This document shows, piece after piece, positions 17,919 through 26,421 of a DNA stretch of 64,000 nucleotides. The stretch comes from Nitrospinia bacterium (lineage in GTDB: Bacteria > Nitrospinota > Nitrospinia > Nitrospinales > JAJDAT01), in the NCBI GenBank assembly GCA_029261715.1, contig JAJDAT010000015.1, positions 124,001 through 188,000 on the forward strand, written 5' to 3'. Position 1 is the first letter of the stretch; every line of letters begins with the position of its first letter. The notes under the pieces are model-generated. The model made no database searches. It saw only the letters and a list, made by a program, of their open reading frames with translations, and was not told where the DNA came from. A program made the position numbers and the translations under genes.

Positions 17919-18187
17919 ATTCACCTCCACAAGTTAATACGGATTTTAAATGACTGTATAAGGTAGATGAATACCTAAAAAGTGGTATTTTGCTCTTCAG
18001 ATCAAAATATTTACTTTAAGAAATAAATAAAAAATTCTAAAAATCGGATACTTAAAGGCAAGTGTTATAGGATAGGCTTAAAACTTTTGAGTTATATAGG
18101 TAGGTTTGTTCCAAACTATTTTAAAAAATTATCTTTTTACGTTTTAAAATTTTTTAACGCTTTTTATCAATTTAAATCCCAATAAAA

Positions 18188-18964
18188 TTACTTCGAATTT
18201 ATATAAGAAATTAGCTTTAACCTAGATTTCACCCCCAGCTTCTGAAAAATAGATTTAATATGGGTTTTTACCGTTTCTAAGCTAATAAAAAGTAGCTTTG
18301 CTATCTCTTGATTATTCATACTATCTGTAATCAAATTACATATCTCTATTTCCCTTGGCGTTAACCCGATTTTTTCTAGATAAGAGTTAATTCGATGAGA
18401 TTTATTTTTATTGAGTAAATCGCTTATTTGATCTAAGTCAAGATTTCCTTCGACGTTTTTAACGTCATTTGCATCCGTTTTGATTGAGTCTTCAATTTTC
18501 TGAAAATCAAATATCTCTACCGCTTCTTCCAATCCCTTCTCTAACTTGGCGTTAACGTTTTCAAGTTGAATTTTTTCAAAACACCTTTGAAGTGTATGCA
18601 AAAGCTCAATCGGATCGAAGGGCTTAAATAAAATATCATAAGCTCCTTTCTTCAACGCTTCGACAGAAAAACTTTTCTGAGGATATGCAGTGACCAGCAC
18701 GGTTAAAACTTTTGGAGACAATTTGTTCAATGTTGAAATCAAATCAAATCCATTTTGTTTTCCTAAATAAATATCGACCAAAGCGACATGTGGATGAAAA
18801 TCTTTTAATTTTTCTAAAACTCCTTCTTCTGAATAAGCCAAATCAATTTTATAATCACTGACTTCAAGTAACTGACCTGTAATTTGGGCAAAGTCTCTAT
18901 CGTCATCAACAATCAATATTTTTTTGAGGGCTATATCAAAACCTATGTCTTTGCTATCTTTCAA
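18188..18964 (-). CDS. Response regulator, receiver plus LuxR-type helix-turn-helix (module 1)
   Basis: This 258-residue regulator has an N-terminal receiver domain with the acidic pair in ILIVDDD, the phospho-acceptor Asp64 in ALVDIYLG, a Thr in VLVTAYP and the Lys in LFKPFD. A linker of about 60 residues, longer than in NarL-type proteins, leads to a C-terminal LuxR helix-turn-helix (GLTPREIEICNLITDSMNNQEIAKLLFISLETVKTHIKSIFQKLGV). It starts six bases after the kinase gene, so both form one operon. It is the likely target of that kinase. A perfect-arm palindrome just upstream of the kinase gene (20507-20524) could be its binding site. Confidence 0.92.
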   Translation of the reverse strand: MKDSKDIGFDIALKKILIVDDDRDFAQITGQLLEVSDYKIDLAYSEEGVLEKLKDFHPHVALVDIYLGKQNGFDLISTLNKLSPKVLTVLVTAYPQKSFSVEALKKGAYDILFKPFDPIELLHTLQRCFEKIQLENVNAKLEKGLEEAVEIFDFQKIEDSIKTDANDVKNVEGNLDLDQISDLLNKNKSHRINSYLEKIGLTPREIEICNLITDSMNNQEIAKLLFISLETVKTHIKSIFQKLGVKSRLKLISYINSK

Positions 18965-18970
18965 AATCTT

Positions 18971-20461
18971 TTACACATTTAGAGTTATTAAAGGAAGCCA
19001 CAATTTAACAGTCGTGTTCTGTTCTGGCTGACTTTCAATTTCAACACCACCGTTATGTTCCTGCATAATTTCTTTGATAATCGACAATCCTAACCCGACG
19101 CCAAAGCTTTTTGTGCTAAACAAGGGAGTGAAAATCTTTTCTAAATCTGTAGACGCAATCCCTATTCCATTATCTATGAAGTAAATTTCGACTTGATTTT
19201 CTTTTCTTAAAGTTTTTATTATTATTTGATCTATTTTTTCTTTTTGATTAAAAATATCATGGTTCTTTTTCTCTGATAAAGCATGAAACGCATTTTCTAA
19301 TACATTTAATACAACTCGACGAAATCGTTCTCTATCAATTTCAACAACTGCGTTTGACAAAAAATTCCCATCAATTTTAACGCCATCCGGGAAATTCACT
19401 TCGCCTAATAGTTCATATAGCCAAGAATCAATTTCAATATTTTCAGTTTTCTTAATATTTGGATTTGCAAAGTCCAAAAGATCATCAATGATCAAATTAC
19501 AACGTAAAATATTACGTTCTATAATTTCTAAAGTTGGCTCCACATTAAAATCCCCTTTTTGTATTAACTTTTCTACAGTAAAAAGTCCCGTTCGCACTGT
19601 TCCAAGAGGATTACGAAGCTCATGACTAACTTTAGCTGACAATTCTCCTAATAAAGCGAGTCTTTCTTTTTGAAGTAATTCGGCTTGAGTTTTTTCTAAT
19701 TCTTCAGTTCTTTCATTGACTAAGGTTTCTAAGCGGTCGCGGTATTTTAATAATTCCTGATTTCTATTTTGAATCTGCGACAACATTTCATTAAAACCTG
19801 CGTACAATTTTCCTATTTCATCTTTCCCTGAATATTCCGGAGCTCTAATCGAGTAATCGGGTACCTGAGAAATTTTATCCACTATATCTGAGAGAAAACG
19901 AATCGGTGTTGAAACAATTCCTTGAAGAAATAGAGATAAAATATAAGCAATAAATAAAGTGAATAATAATATTAAAATTACATTTTGAGTGCGTTTTTTT
20001 ACTTGAGCTTTAATCCCTTCAACATGAGCGTATAAGAAAATTTTCCCAACTTCTTTTCCTTTTAAAAGAATAGGACTCAACGCTTCAAAATGGTCAGAAA
20101 AAATTAAATAACCGTTATTTTTTAAGTTTGGGTTTGGAAGCGTTTTATTTTCAACCCTCGAAAATTTTGCAAATACTTCTCCTTTTGAATCATAAATTGC
20201 GGCAAATTCTATTTGAGGCTCGCTTTTTAGAGAAGCGAGTATTTTATTTGCAAAAGACGCATCTTTAAAAACGAGAGGAGAAAGCACGTTAACGCCTATT
20301 GTCTTGGCTAATACAGTTAAATGCTGAGCCATTTCCTCTTTAAATTCACTGAGATCGTTATAAACAACGATACTGCTATGAAGAACTAAGGTAAATATCA
20401 CAAGCGAAAGTAAAATAAAAATCATCTTCCGCTTAAGAGTCATTTTCCCCAAAAAACTCAT
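18971..20461 (-). CDS. CHASE8-HAMP sensor histidine kinase (HisKA type, module 1)
   Basis: This 496-residue membrane kinase has a first helix at 13-33, a periplasmic CHASE8-like domain at 34-158 (YNDLSEF, IEFAAIYDSKGEVFAKFSR, ILLKGKEVGKIFLYA) and a second helix at 160-181. HAMP follows (DYSIRAPEYSGKDEIGKLYAGFNEML), then a coiled coil, a HisKA domain with His280 in VSHELRNPLG, and a HATPase domain (NVLENAFHAL, IDNGIGI, GVGLGLSIIKEI). The sensor half strongly resembles that of the second kinase at 51594-53033, although the kinase halves are of different classes. In the Pseudomonas YfiN system the same CHASE8-HAMP arrangement receives YfiR inhibition; a yfiR-like gene lies upstream here. Confidence 0.93.
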   Translation of the reverse strand: MSFLGKMTLKRKMIFILLSLVIFTLVLHSSIVVYNDLSEFKEEMAQHLTVLAKTIGVNVLSPLVFKDASFANKILASLKSEPQIEFAAIYDSKGEVFAKFSRVENKTLPNPNLKNNGYLIFSDHFEALSPILLKGKEVGKIFLYAHVEGIKAQVKKRTQNVILILLFTLFIAYILSLFLQGIVSTPIRFLSDIVDKISQVPDYSIRAPEYSGKDEIGKLYAGFNEMLSQIQNRNQELLKYRDRLETLVNERTEELEKTQAELLQKERLALLGELSAKVSHELRNPLGTVRTGLFTVEKLIQKGDFNVEPTLEIIERNILRCNLIIDDLLDFANPNIKKTENIEIDSWLYELLGEVNFPDGVKIDGNFLSNAVVEIDRERFRRVVLNVLENAFHALSEKKNHDIFNQKEKIDQIIIKTLRKENQVEIYFIDNGIGIASTDLEKIFTPLFSTKSFGVGLGLSIIKEIMQEHNGGVEIESQPEQNTTVKLWLPLITLNV

Positions 20462-20506
20462 TTATTAACTCACTTATATTTGCTTCTTTTTTAATTCGAA
20501 TTAGTC

Positions 20507-20524
20507 ACTATCTACCTAGATAGT
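20507..20524. promoter_or_regulatory. 18-bp palindrome upstream of the module 1 kinase, candidate operator
   Basis: ACTATCTACCTAGATAGT has two perfect 8-bp arms around CC and lies 45 bases before the kinase start. LuxR/NarL-type regulators bind sites of about this size, so autoregulation by the module 1 regulator is a reasonable inference. The rest of the 366-base gap (20462-20827) shows no gene. Confidence 0.5.
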
Positions 20525-20827
20525 TCTTCGAAAACTGGGAGCAAACAAAAAAACATTAACTTCTATTCCTATAGATTTAATAATCAAACACACTTTCTTG
20601 CGTTGGTTAATCCTACTCTTTCTCCAATAATATTAACAGCCTAATTATAGGCATACAGGCAATTCAAATAAGAGAAATAAACTAAGAAAATTATTAAAGA
20701 ATTGAAATTGAGAATTAAGGAATGAAGACCTTTTTTCTATATTCTCAAAGGCGGGATTAACGTATTAATTAAAACGATTAGACCAAAACGTTATGAAATT
20801 AGCTTTAGTAAAGGGAAGGAAGATCGT

Positions 20828-21478
20828 TTAATTCAAGCCTAAAGCACTTCTTTTTATCGGGGCATTGGCATATTCAAAACCTGATTCTTCAATTAATTCA
20901 GAAGCGTTCAGCGCAAGTTTAAGTAATTGAGAGCTTAATTCTAAGCCGGAAGATTCTATAGCGGATTTATTGATCTTAAAGTTTAAGTTTCCTCTATTAA
21001 CCACTAACTCAACGCCTCCACCAGAATTCGAAAATCCCATATTTTCACCAACGATTAAGACAGGTTTTTTATTGGCAAAGTTTAATATAGAACTCAAAGG
21101 TGGGCTTCCTACTTCTCTAACAAATAAAATATGGCAATCTAGAATATGTTCAAGAGGAACATCATATTTTATTGCGATTGATTTACCTCTCAATTCATGC
21201 TTTGGCTCCAGCCCACCTAATGATTGTATATCGGAAGTTCTTCCCGATACACAGAGGACCCATTTGTCTTCTGATAATGAAACTTTAGATTTATTAGGCC
21301 AATCGACATAAAAAAACAAATTATAGATGAGGCCCATCTTAAGAGCTTCTTCACTTAATTTCTCTTCTGCAGAAAATGCCATAGAAGGCATTCCACTGAA
21401 AAATATAACTGTCACGAGTAAACAGTAAACAGAAAATCGGTAGGTTTTATAAATGATAGATGTTGCTAGTTTTAGCAT
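20828..21478 (-). CDS. YfiR-family (DUF4154) periplasmic protein, module 1
   Basis: This 216-residue protein has a signal peptide (CLLVTVIFFSGMPSMAFSA, cleavage near residue 36). The mature part fits YfiR: MGLIYNLFFYVDWP, WVLCVSG, DCHILFVRE, PVLIVGENMGFSNSGGGVELV, LNFKINKSAIESSGLELSSQLLKLA. Cys76 and Cys115 are 39 residues apart, the same spacing as one structural disulfide of Pseudomonas YfiR; the second pair is absent. YfiR represses a CHASE8 sensor in the periplasm and responds to redox state. Here its likely partner is the CHASE8 kinase downstream. It is divergent from a TonB receptor gene. Confidence 0.9.
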   Translation of the reverse strand: MLKLATSIIYKTYRFSVYCLLVTVIFFSGMPSMAFSAEEKLSEEALKMGLIYNLFFYVDWPNKSKVSLSEDKWVLCVSGRTSDIQSLGGLEPKHELRGKSIAIKYDVPLEHILDCHILFVREVGSPPLSSILNFANKKPVLIVGENMGFSNSGGGVELVVNRGNLNFKINKSAIESSGLELSSQLLKLALNASELIEESGFEYANAPIKRSALGLN

Positions 21479-21856
21479 TTCTTTTAAATTAAGCTTTAAA
21501 ACTATCCAGTTTTAACTTTTTTAATTGAATTAAATGAATGTAATATTCAGTTAAAAGATCAAAATATTTTTTAAAATTTTAACGCTGTTTTTTTTAATAT
21601 AACAGATCATGTTGATTTAATTATATATTTTTAAAATCATTTCCGCAGTGACCCACATCACATATTAGAAGTTGGTTTTTAGAAAAAAGACATTCACTTC
21701 TTTAAAACCTCATTCTTCAGTGATTTTCGTAAGACGAATAAAAAAAGAAAAAGGTTTTTTGATATTAAGAGTTAAAGACTTTTTCCAGGAAAAATTTGCT
21801 ATATTTACTAACAATTTCACGAGAAAAACCTTAAAAAACCAGTCAGGAAAACTATT
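21479..21856. promoter_or_regulatory. Divergent promoter region between yfiR-like and TonB receptor genes
   Basis: This very AT-rich 378-base region must contain the promoters for both divergent genes. It holds an inverted repeat AAAACTATCCAGTTTT (21498-21513), 20 bases upstream of the yfiR-like start, which shares the ACTATC core with the palindrome at 20507. No gene was found in it. Confidence 0.4.
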
Positions 21857-23899
21857 TTGAGATTTACCACAGGCATTGCATTAATTTTTTTCGTCCTGTT
21901 TGCAAAATCTACCTCTTCTGCTCCGTTAGAAAATGCAAATCAGATTCAAGCCTCAGGTCAAAAGGTCACAGCCTTAATGAAAGCGACTTCCTTGAGTCTG
22001 CCAGAAATAATCAACATGAAAGTTTCCACGCCCTCTAGAAAAGAAGAGAAGCTATTTAAAACATCCTCGGCTATTTATGTCATCACTAAAGAAGAAATCC
22101 GGCGCTCGGGTCTAAATACCGTTCCCGAATTACTACGATTAGTTCCTGGGGTACAAGTTGCAAGATTAAATTCTAATGATTGGGCCGTAGGCGTACGCGG
22201 TCAAAAAGGAAGACTTACTTCTAATTTACTCGTATTAATGGATGGTCGCGCCATTTACTCTCCAATCTTAGGCGGGACTTTCTGGAGTCAACAATCTTTC
22301 ATTCTAGAAAACATTGAACGTATTGAAGTCATACGAGGGCCTGGGGCAACGCTTTGGGGACCAAACGCCTTTAATGGAATCATAAATATCATCACCAAAA
22401 ACTCAAACTTAACTCAAAATAATTTAATATCTGGAGGAACTGGGACCGAAGATAAAGGAGTTGCAAACTTACGTTTTAGCGGAAAAATTAAAAAGGATTT
22501 CACCTATCGAGTTAGCGCACAATATTTTAAAACAGACGAATATGTTCTATCTAATGGCGAAAACGCACGAGACAACGCTAATGGAGAAAGAGCAGAATTT
22601 CGTATGGATTGGGAAAAATCTTTAAAGAATTCATTTTCATTCCAAGGAGCTTATTCTAAAAATAAGTTCATGAATCCTGGTTCAGATTTAGGGGTTCCTG
22701 TTTCATTAACACAACCTTTTGCAGTCCAAAAAGATTCTAATGCAATTCTTGAAGAATACTATTTTCTAGGGCGGTGGAAACATACTAGCTCGAATCAGTC
22801 AGACATGGCGCTTCAGCTCTATTATGATTATTCAAATATTGAAGTGTCTGTTAATCCGAGAGTGCATACTTTTGACATAGACTTTCAACACAGGTCTTCA
22901 TTTTGGAAAAACAACGAAGTTTTGTGGGGCATTGGAAATAGAACATACTTTGATCGTTTTAATGAAACTTTTGATACTGTTTTTACCTCTGCAAGCAGAG
23001 TCACAAATATTTTCACTGCCTTCATTCAAGATCAAATAACCATCGTACCCAATAAACTAGCGTTAACCGTTGGATCAAAACTTCAAATCAATCCCTACAC
23101 AAAACCACTCTTTCATCCTACAGTCAGACTCACTTGGACTCCTAACGATAAAAACACATTATGGGCTGCCTTTTCCAGACCGACCAAAATACCCTCAAGG
23201 GGAGAAGATAACTCAGGTAGCATAAAAACCGCAATTGCGCTTTCTCCTGACGGAACGCCAATAGTATTCTCTACTTCCGGCAACTTAAACTCTGACGAAT
23301 ACTTATCTAATAATTATGAAGTGGGCTATCGTATTCAACTCAACGACAACATATTTGTGGACGCAACTGGCTTTTACTTTGATATTGAAAAAAACTTTTC
23401 TTTAAGACAAGAAACATTTTTCGAAACAAACCCTCAGCCCGAACATCTTGTAGTCGCAAACATTATTGGAAATGAAGGCTCCGGAGAATCTTATGGAATT
23501 GAATTGGCCACCAAATGGAAAGTTTTCGATTATTGGAAATTAAACTTTGCTTGGAATTGGCTAGAGAGAAATCAGTTTCCTGATTTCCAAAATATAGAAG
23601 AAGACGATCCAAAATTTCAATTCTCAGCGCGTTCTTATTTTGATTTGTTTCAAAATTTTGAAATCGATTCCGCTCTTTATTATGTAGGTCAAAATGCTCA
23701 TAAAGGAGTGCCCGGTTACACCCGGTTAGACTTACGATTGGGATGGCATCCTAAAAACAATTTAGAACTTAGCTTTTCAGCTCAAAACCTTCTGGACCCT
23801 CAACATCCCGAAGATATTCAATCTCCAGCGCTTCCACTTCCATTGGGTTTTTCCGAAGTTCAAAGGAGTTATTTTGGTAAATTAACCTATTTATTCTGA
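21857..23899 (+). CDS. TonB-dependent outer-membrane receptor, module 1
   Basis: This 680-residue receptor has a signal peptide (FTTGIALIFFVLFAKSTSSA), then an extension of about 45 residues. The plug domain follows (SAIYVITKEEIRRSGLNTVPELLRLVPGVQVARL, VLMDGRAIYSP, ERIEVIRGPGATLWGPNAFNGIINIITK). A 22-strand-type barrel ends in the aromatic terminus GKLTYLF. The plug wording matches the second receptor at 57073-59082, showing paralogy. The start is TTG, with AGGAAA eight bases upstream. The substrate cannot be read from sequence; siderophore, cobalamin or metal complexes are usual. It is divergent from a yfiR-like gene and followed by a Nudix gene 38 bases downstream. Confidence 0.93.
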   Translation: MRFTTGIALIFFVLFAKSTSSAPLENANQIQASGQKVTALMKATSLSLPEIINMKVSTPSRKEEKLFKTSSAIYVITKEEIRRSGLNTVPELLRLVPGVQVARLNSNDWAVGVRGQKGRLTSNLLVLMDGRAIYSPILGGTFWSQQSFILENIERIEVIRGPGATLWGPNAFNGIINIITKNSNLTQNNLISGGTGTEDKGVANLRFSGKIKKDFTYRVSAQYFKTDEYVLSNGENARDNANGERAEFRMDWEKSLKNSFSFQGAYSKNKFMNPGSDLGVPVSLTQPFAVQKDSNAILEEYYFLGRWKHTSSNQSDMALQLYYDYSNIEVSVNPRVHTFDIDFQHRSSFWKNNEVLWGIGNRTYFDRFNETFDTVFTSASRVTNIFTAFIQDQITIVPNKLALTVGSKLQINPYTKPLFHPTVRLTWTPNDKNTLWAAFSRPTKIPSRGEDNSGSIKTAIALSPDGTPIVFSTSGNLNSDEYLSNNYEVGYRIQLNDNIFVDATGFYFDIEKNFSLRQETFFETNPQPEHLVVANIIGNEGSGESYGIELATKWKVFDYWKLNFAWNWLERNQFPDFQNIEEDDPKFQFSARSYFDLFQNFEIDSALYYVGQNAHKGVPGYTRLDLRLGWHPKNNLELSFSAQNLLDPQHPEDIQSPALPLPLGFSEVQRSYFGKLTYLF

Positions 23900-23937
23900 C
23901 CGTTTCTTTTTTAATTTTTTTATGGCTTTTATTTAAA

Positions 23938-24573
23938 ATGAACAACCAAAACGTAATTGTAGAAGTTTATAACGATGATTTCTCTTTTGCTGGAACTATG
24001 TCGCGCGAGCAAGCGCAGAAAGAAGAACGCTGGGTACGCGTTTCACATCTATGGATCATAAGCCTTAAAACGGATACACTTCTTCTCCAAAAAAGATCGA
24101 ATAGTAAAAAGTTTTTTCCTGGAAAATTTGACATAACAGCCGCTGGACATTATGCAGTCGGTGAGGAATTACAAACAGGGGTTTTAGAAATGTCTAAGGA
24201 ACTTGGAGTTGATATTCTCTTTAACGATTTAATTCCTTTAGGAGTCCGTCACAATATTATTCCAACTCCAGAATTGACCGTTCGGCAATTCTGTCACGCG
24301 TTTTTTTTGGCAAGCGACCGTCAAGTGACTAACTTTTCTCTTAACCCAGAAACCAGTGAAGGTCTGGTTTCTATTTCAATTGACGCGGGGTTAAAACTTT
24401 GGGAGGGAGAAACATCCTCGATTGAAGCGTCTTTCTTGGAAGCAAAATCTAAAAAAGAAAGAATTATCAATATTTCTAAAAACGATTTTTTACCGCGAGT
24501 CGATCCTTACTATTATAAAGTCTTCATCTTAGCCAAACGCTTTTTAGCTGGCGAAAAGCACTTAGTTATCTAG
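23938..24573 (+). CDS. Nudix-fold protein with an altered Nudix box
   Basis: This 211-residue protein is built like cytoplasmic Nudix hydrolases related to isopentenyl-diphosphate isomerase: MSREQAQKEERWVRVSHLWI, LLLQKRSNSKKFFPGKFDITAAGH, then the box GHYAVGEELQTGVLEMSKELGV. The usual REUxEE part reads L-E-M-S-K-E. The conserved Arg has become Leu and one metal-binding Glu has become Lys, so hydrolase activity may be changed or lost. It follows the TonB receptor on the same strand by 38 bases and ends in a strong terminator region, so the two may be cotranscribed. Confidence 0.8.
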   Translation: MNNQNVIVEVYNDDFSFAGTMSREQAQKEERWVRVSHLWIISLKTDTLLLQKRSNSKKFFPGKFDITAAGHYAVGEELQTGVLEMSKELGVDILFNDLIPLGVRHNIIPTPELTVRQFCHAFFLASDRQVTNFSLNPETSEGLVSISIDAGLKLWEGETSSIEASFLEAKSKKERIINISKNDFLPRVDPYYYKVFILAKRFLAGEKHLVI

Positions 24574-24595
24574 TTTTTATTATCATAAAAACTAG
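24570..24595. terminator. Palindromic terminator hairpin
   Basis: A perfect 11-bp inverted repeat (CTAGTTTTTAT / ATAAAAACTAG, loop TATC) overlaps the stop of the Nudix gene. It lies between convergent genes and can work in both directions. Confidence 0.7.
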
Positions 24596-24597
24596 AA

Positions 24598-24630
24598 AGG
24601 GTTTCCAATCCAAGTTATAAAGGAAACCCT
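24598..24630. terminator. Second hairpin between convergent genes
   Basis: A 9-bp inverted repeat (AGGGTTTCC / GGAAACCCT) with a 15-base loop lies three bases after the previous hairpin and before the end of the leftward SDR gene. Confidence 0.5.
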
Positions 24631-24656
24631 ATTCTTAACCCGATAGATTTATTTTC

Positions 24657-25415
24657 TTAGCCTACAGATTGCGGGAGCATTTCTCCGCATTGCTTTTCTA
24701 CAGCTTTCGGATCATTTCTATAGTCATCATAAAGTTGTACTGCCATTTGATCTATAAAAACGTCTTCTTTTTCTCCTTCGATGGCGTCTAAGATTCCTTC
24801 AGCAGTCTCTTCCGGCGCTCCCTTTTCCATTTCAATACCCTTTGCCATATCCGTATCTATTGGCCCTGGGTAAATTCCGATCACTTTAGTTTCTTGAGAA
24901 GCAAGTTCAGCCCGTACTCCCTGCGTCAAAGAAGAAAGAGCGGCTTTAGAGGCTGAGTAAGATCCTAAAATTGGAAAGTTAACCAAACTAGCAACAGAAA
25001 GAATATTAACGATACTTCCTCCACCGTTCTTTTTTAATACAGGCGCAAAAGCTCGAATCATTTCAAGAGTTCCAAAATAGTTCACTTCCATTTCTTGTCG
25101 CGCAGAGTCTAAATTGTCTTCAGCAATTAAACCGCTATAATTAGCTATTCCCGCATTGTTAATAAGTACATTAACACCTTCAGCTTTTTGCACAGCTAGT
25201 TCTATCTGATCTTTCTTTGTAATATCGAGCGATACAAGCTCCACAGTCCTACCAAGTTTCTCCAAACACGTAGAATTATTATTTCTAAATGTTTCCGTAA
25301 CACGCATTGCGGCAAAAACCTTTTTAACTCCGCGTTTTGAGAGAGCTTCAACTATTGACTTACCTATTCCACGGTTACTACCTGTTACTAACGCTACTGC
25401 ATTTTCTATCTTCAT
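24657..25415 (-). CDS. Short-chain dehydrogenase/reductase
   Basis: This 252-residue NAD(P)-dependent oxidoreductase has the Rossmann motif VTGSNRGIGKSI (residues 10-21), the structural motif LINNAGIANYS, and the catalytic Ser and YSASKAA (Tyr-x-x-x-Lys), with IYPGPIDTDMAKG after it. It is the second gene of a leftward operon. The tautomerase gene ends 23 bases before it, and the start has AGGAG. A TetR gene further upstream, and an operator-like site before the tautomerase, suggest induction by a small molecule. The substrate is unknown; aldehydes or quinone-like electrophiles are plausible. Confidence 0.92.
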   Translation of the reverse strand: MKIENAVALVTGSNRGIGKSIVEALSKRGVKKVFAAMRVTETFRNNNSTCLEKLGRTVELVSLDITKKDQIELAVQKAEGVNVLINNAGIANYSGLIAEDNLDSARQEMEVNYFGTLEMIRAFAPVLKKNGGGSIVNILSVASLVNFPILGSYSASKAALSSLTQGVRAELASQETKVIGIYPGPIDTDMAKGIEMEKGAPEETAEGILDAIEGEKEDVFIDQMAVQLYDDYRNDPKAVEKQCGEMLPQSVG

Positions 25416-25438
25416 CTCTTTCTCCTTCGTAAATAAAA

Positions 25439-25660
25439 TTATTTTTTAGCTTCAATCATTTCTTGTACAGCAGAAGTCGTAACTAGGTCGCCGCCGACAC
25501 CCCACTGTCCAGACGGCACATCCTCAACGACTACCCAAGTAACTGGACGAACACCCTCTCCTTCTACAGAAATAATAGCTTCCGTAACTTTTTTAATCAT
25601 TTCCTGCTTTTGCTCTAAAGTTAAAACCCCGCTGATTCCTTTAATTTGAGCTAATGGCAT
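25439..25660 (-). CDS. 4-oxalocrotonate tautomerase-family protein
   Basis: This 73-residue protein is chosen to start at the second ATG, giving MPLAQIKGI. Once Met is removed, the N-terminal Pro is the catalytic base of this superfamily. GGAG lies eight bases before that ATG and only two before the earlier one. The body (LTLEQKQEMIKKVTEAII, VTWVVVEDVPSGQWGVGGDLV) matches the small 4-OT fold that works as an oligomer. It precedes the SDR gene and follows an operator-like site shared with the TetR gene. Confidence 0.88.
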   Translation of the reverse strand: MPLAQIKGISGVLTLEQKQEMIKKVTEAIISVEGEGVRPVTWVVVEDVPSGQWGVGGDLVTTSAVQEMIEAKK

Positions 25661-25695
25661 TTCCATTTCTCCAACTTAATGTTTAAGTTACTTCT

Positions 25696-25709
25696 GAACC
25701 ATTTGGTCC
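25696..25709. promoter_or_regulatory. Candidate TetR operator before the tautomerase/SDR operon
   Basis: GAACCATTTGGTCC is an inverted repeat (one mismatch from GGACC/GGTCC) followed by AAAATT. Nearly the same sequence (GGTCCAAAATT) occurs at the TetR gene's own upstream site. It lies 36 bases upstream of the tautomerase start. Confidence 0.6.
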
Positions 25710-25730
25710 AAAATTAATTAAAAAAAACTT

Positions 25731-26318
25731 TTAGTCCAATGCTTGCAATACGACTCCGTTTATTTCTTTTACCATTACAGGGTTAGCACCTGCTTTGATC
25801 ATAGTTTGAACTCCACAAATATTACTCACTAAATATCGAGCAATAGGTAAGGGTTTTTTGTCCAGAGGCACCTCTCCCTCTTTTTGAGCGCGTTTAACGG
25901 CCATTAAAAAAATATCAGTCGTTTTCTTTGTAGCCTTACTTATTAAATCAGCCACTGTTGGGTCCTTTTGGGCAAATTCATTGGCGCAATTCATAATAAG
26001 GCATCCTTTATGATCGCATGAAGATTTTGCTTTTTCCGCTAAAGCGTTGAAGGCGCCTTCTATAAAAGATCGGCCAGATTCGGCGTTTTCAAGGGCATTA
26101 GTCAGTTCCTTAGTAATAATATCCTGATAACGCTGAATACAACTTTGTAGTAATTTATGCTTACTTTCAAAAGTTTGGTAAAAACTGCTCTTCGATAAAT
26201 TCATCGCCTCAATTAAATCTTGCAAAGAAGTAGCTTCGTAGCCTTTAGTCCAAAAGACCTCCAAAGCGGCTTCCAAAGTCTCGTCAAATTCAAATTCTTT
26301 AGGTCGACCAATTATCAT
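25731..26318 (-). CDS. TetR-family transcriptional regulator
   Basis: This 195-residue repressor has an N-terminal helix-turn-helix (GRPKEFEFDETLEAALEVFWTKGYEATSLQDLIEAMNLSKSSFYQTFESKHKLL) and a C-terminal ligand domain with the GCLIMNCANEF motif seen in the YxaF/LmrA/NemR-like branch. That branch often responds to quinones or other electrophiles, sometimes through cysteines; cysteines are present at SSCDHKGCLIMNC. Matching inverted repeats lie before this gene and before the tautomerase/SDR operon. This is strong internal evidence for autoregulation and control of the operon. Confidence 0.9.
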   Translation of the reverse strand: MIIGRPKEFEFDETLEAALEVFWTKGYEATSLQDLIEAMNLSKSSFYQTFESKHKLLQSCIQRYQDIITKELTNALENAESGRSFIEGAFNALAEKAKSSCDHKGCLIMNCANEFAQKDPTVADLISKATKKTTDIFLMAVKRAQKEGEVPLDKKPLPIARYLVSNICGVQTMIKAGANPVMVKEINGVVLQALD

Positions 26319-26331
26319 AGCTCACAGTATA

Positions 26332-26345
26332 GGACTAATCGGTCC
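26332..26345. promoter_or_regulatory. Candidate TetR operator before the TetR gene
   Basis: GGACTAATCGGTCC is an inverted repeat (GGAC/GTCC arms) followed by AAAATT, 14 bases upstream of the TetR start. It shares GGTCCAAAATT with the site at 25696-25709. Confidence 0.6.
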
Positions 26346-26421
26346 AAAATTCAACATTATCCTACAATATTTTTATTTTGATACTAAATTAAGGTTCTAT
26401 AAATATAATTACTACCTGATT

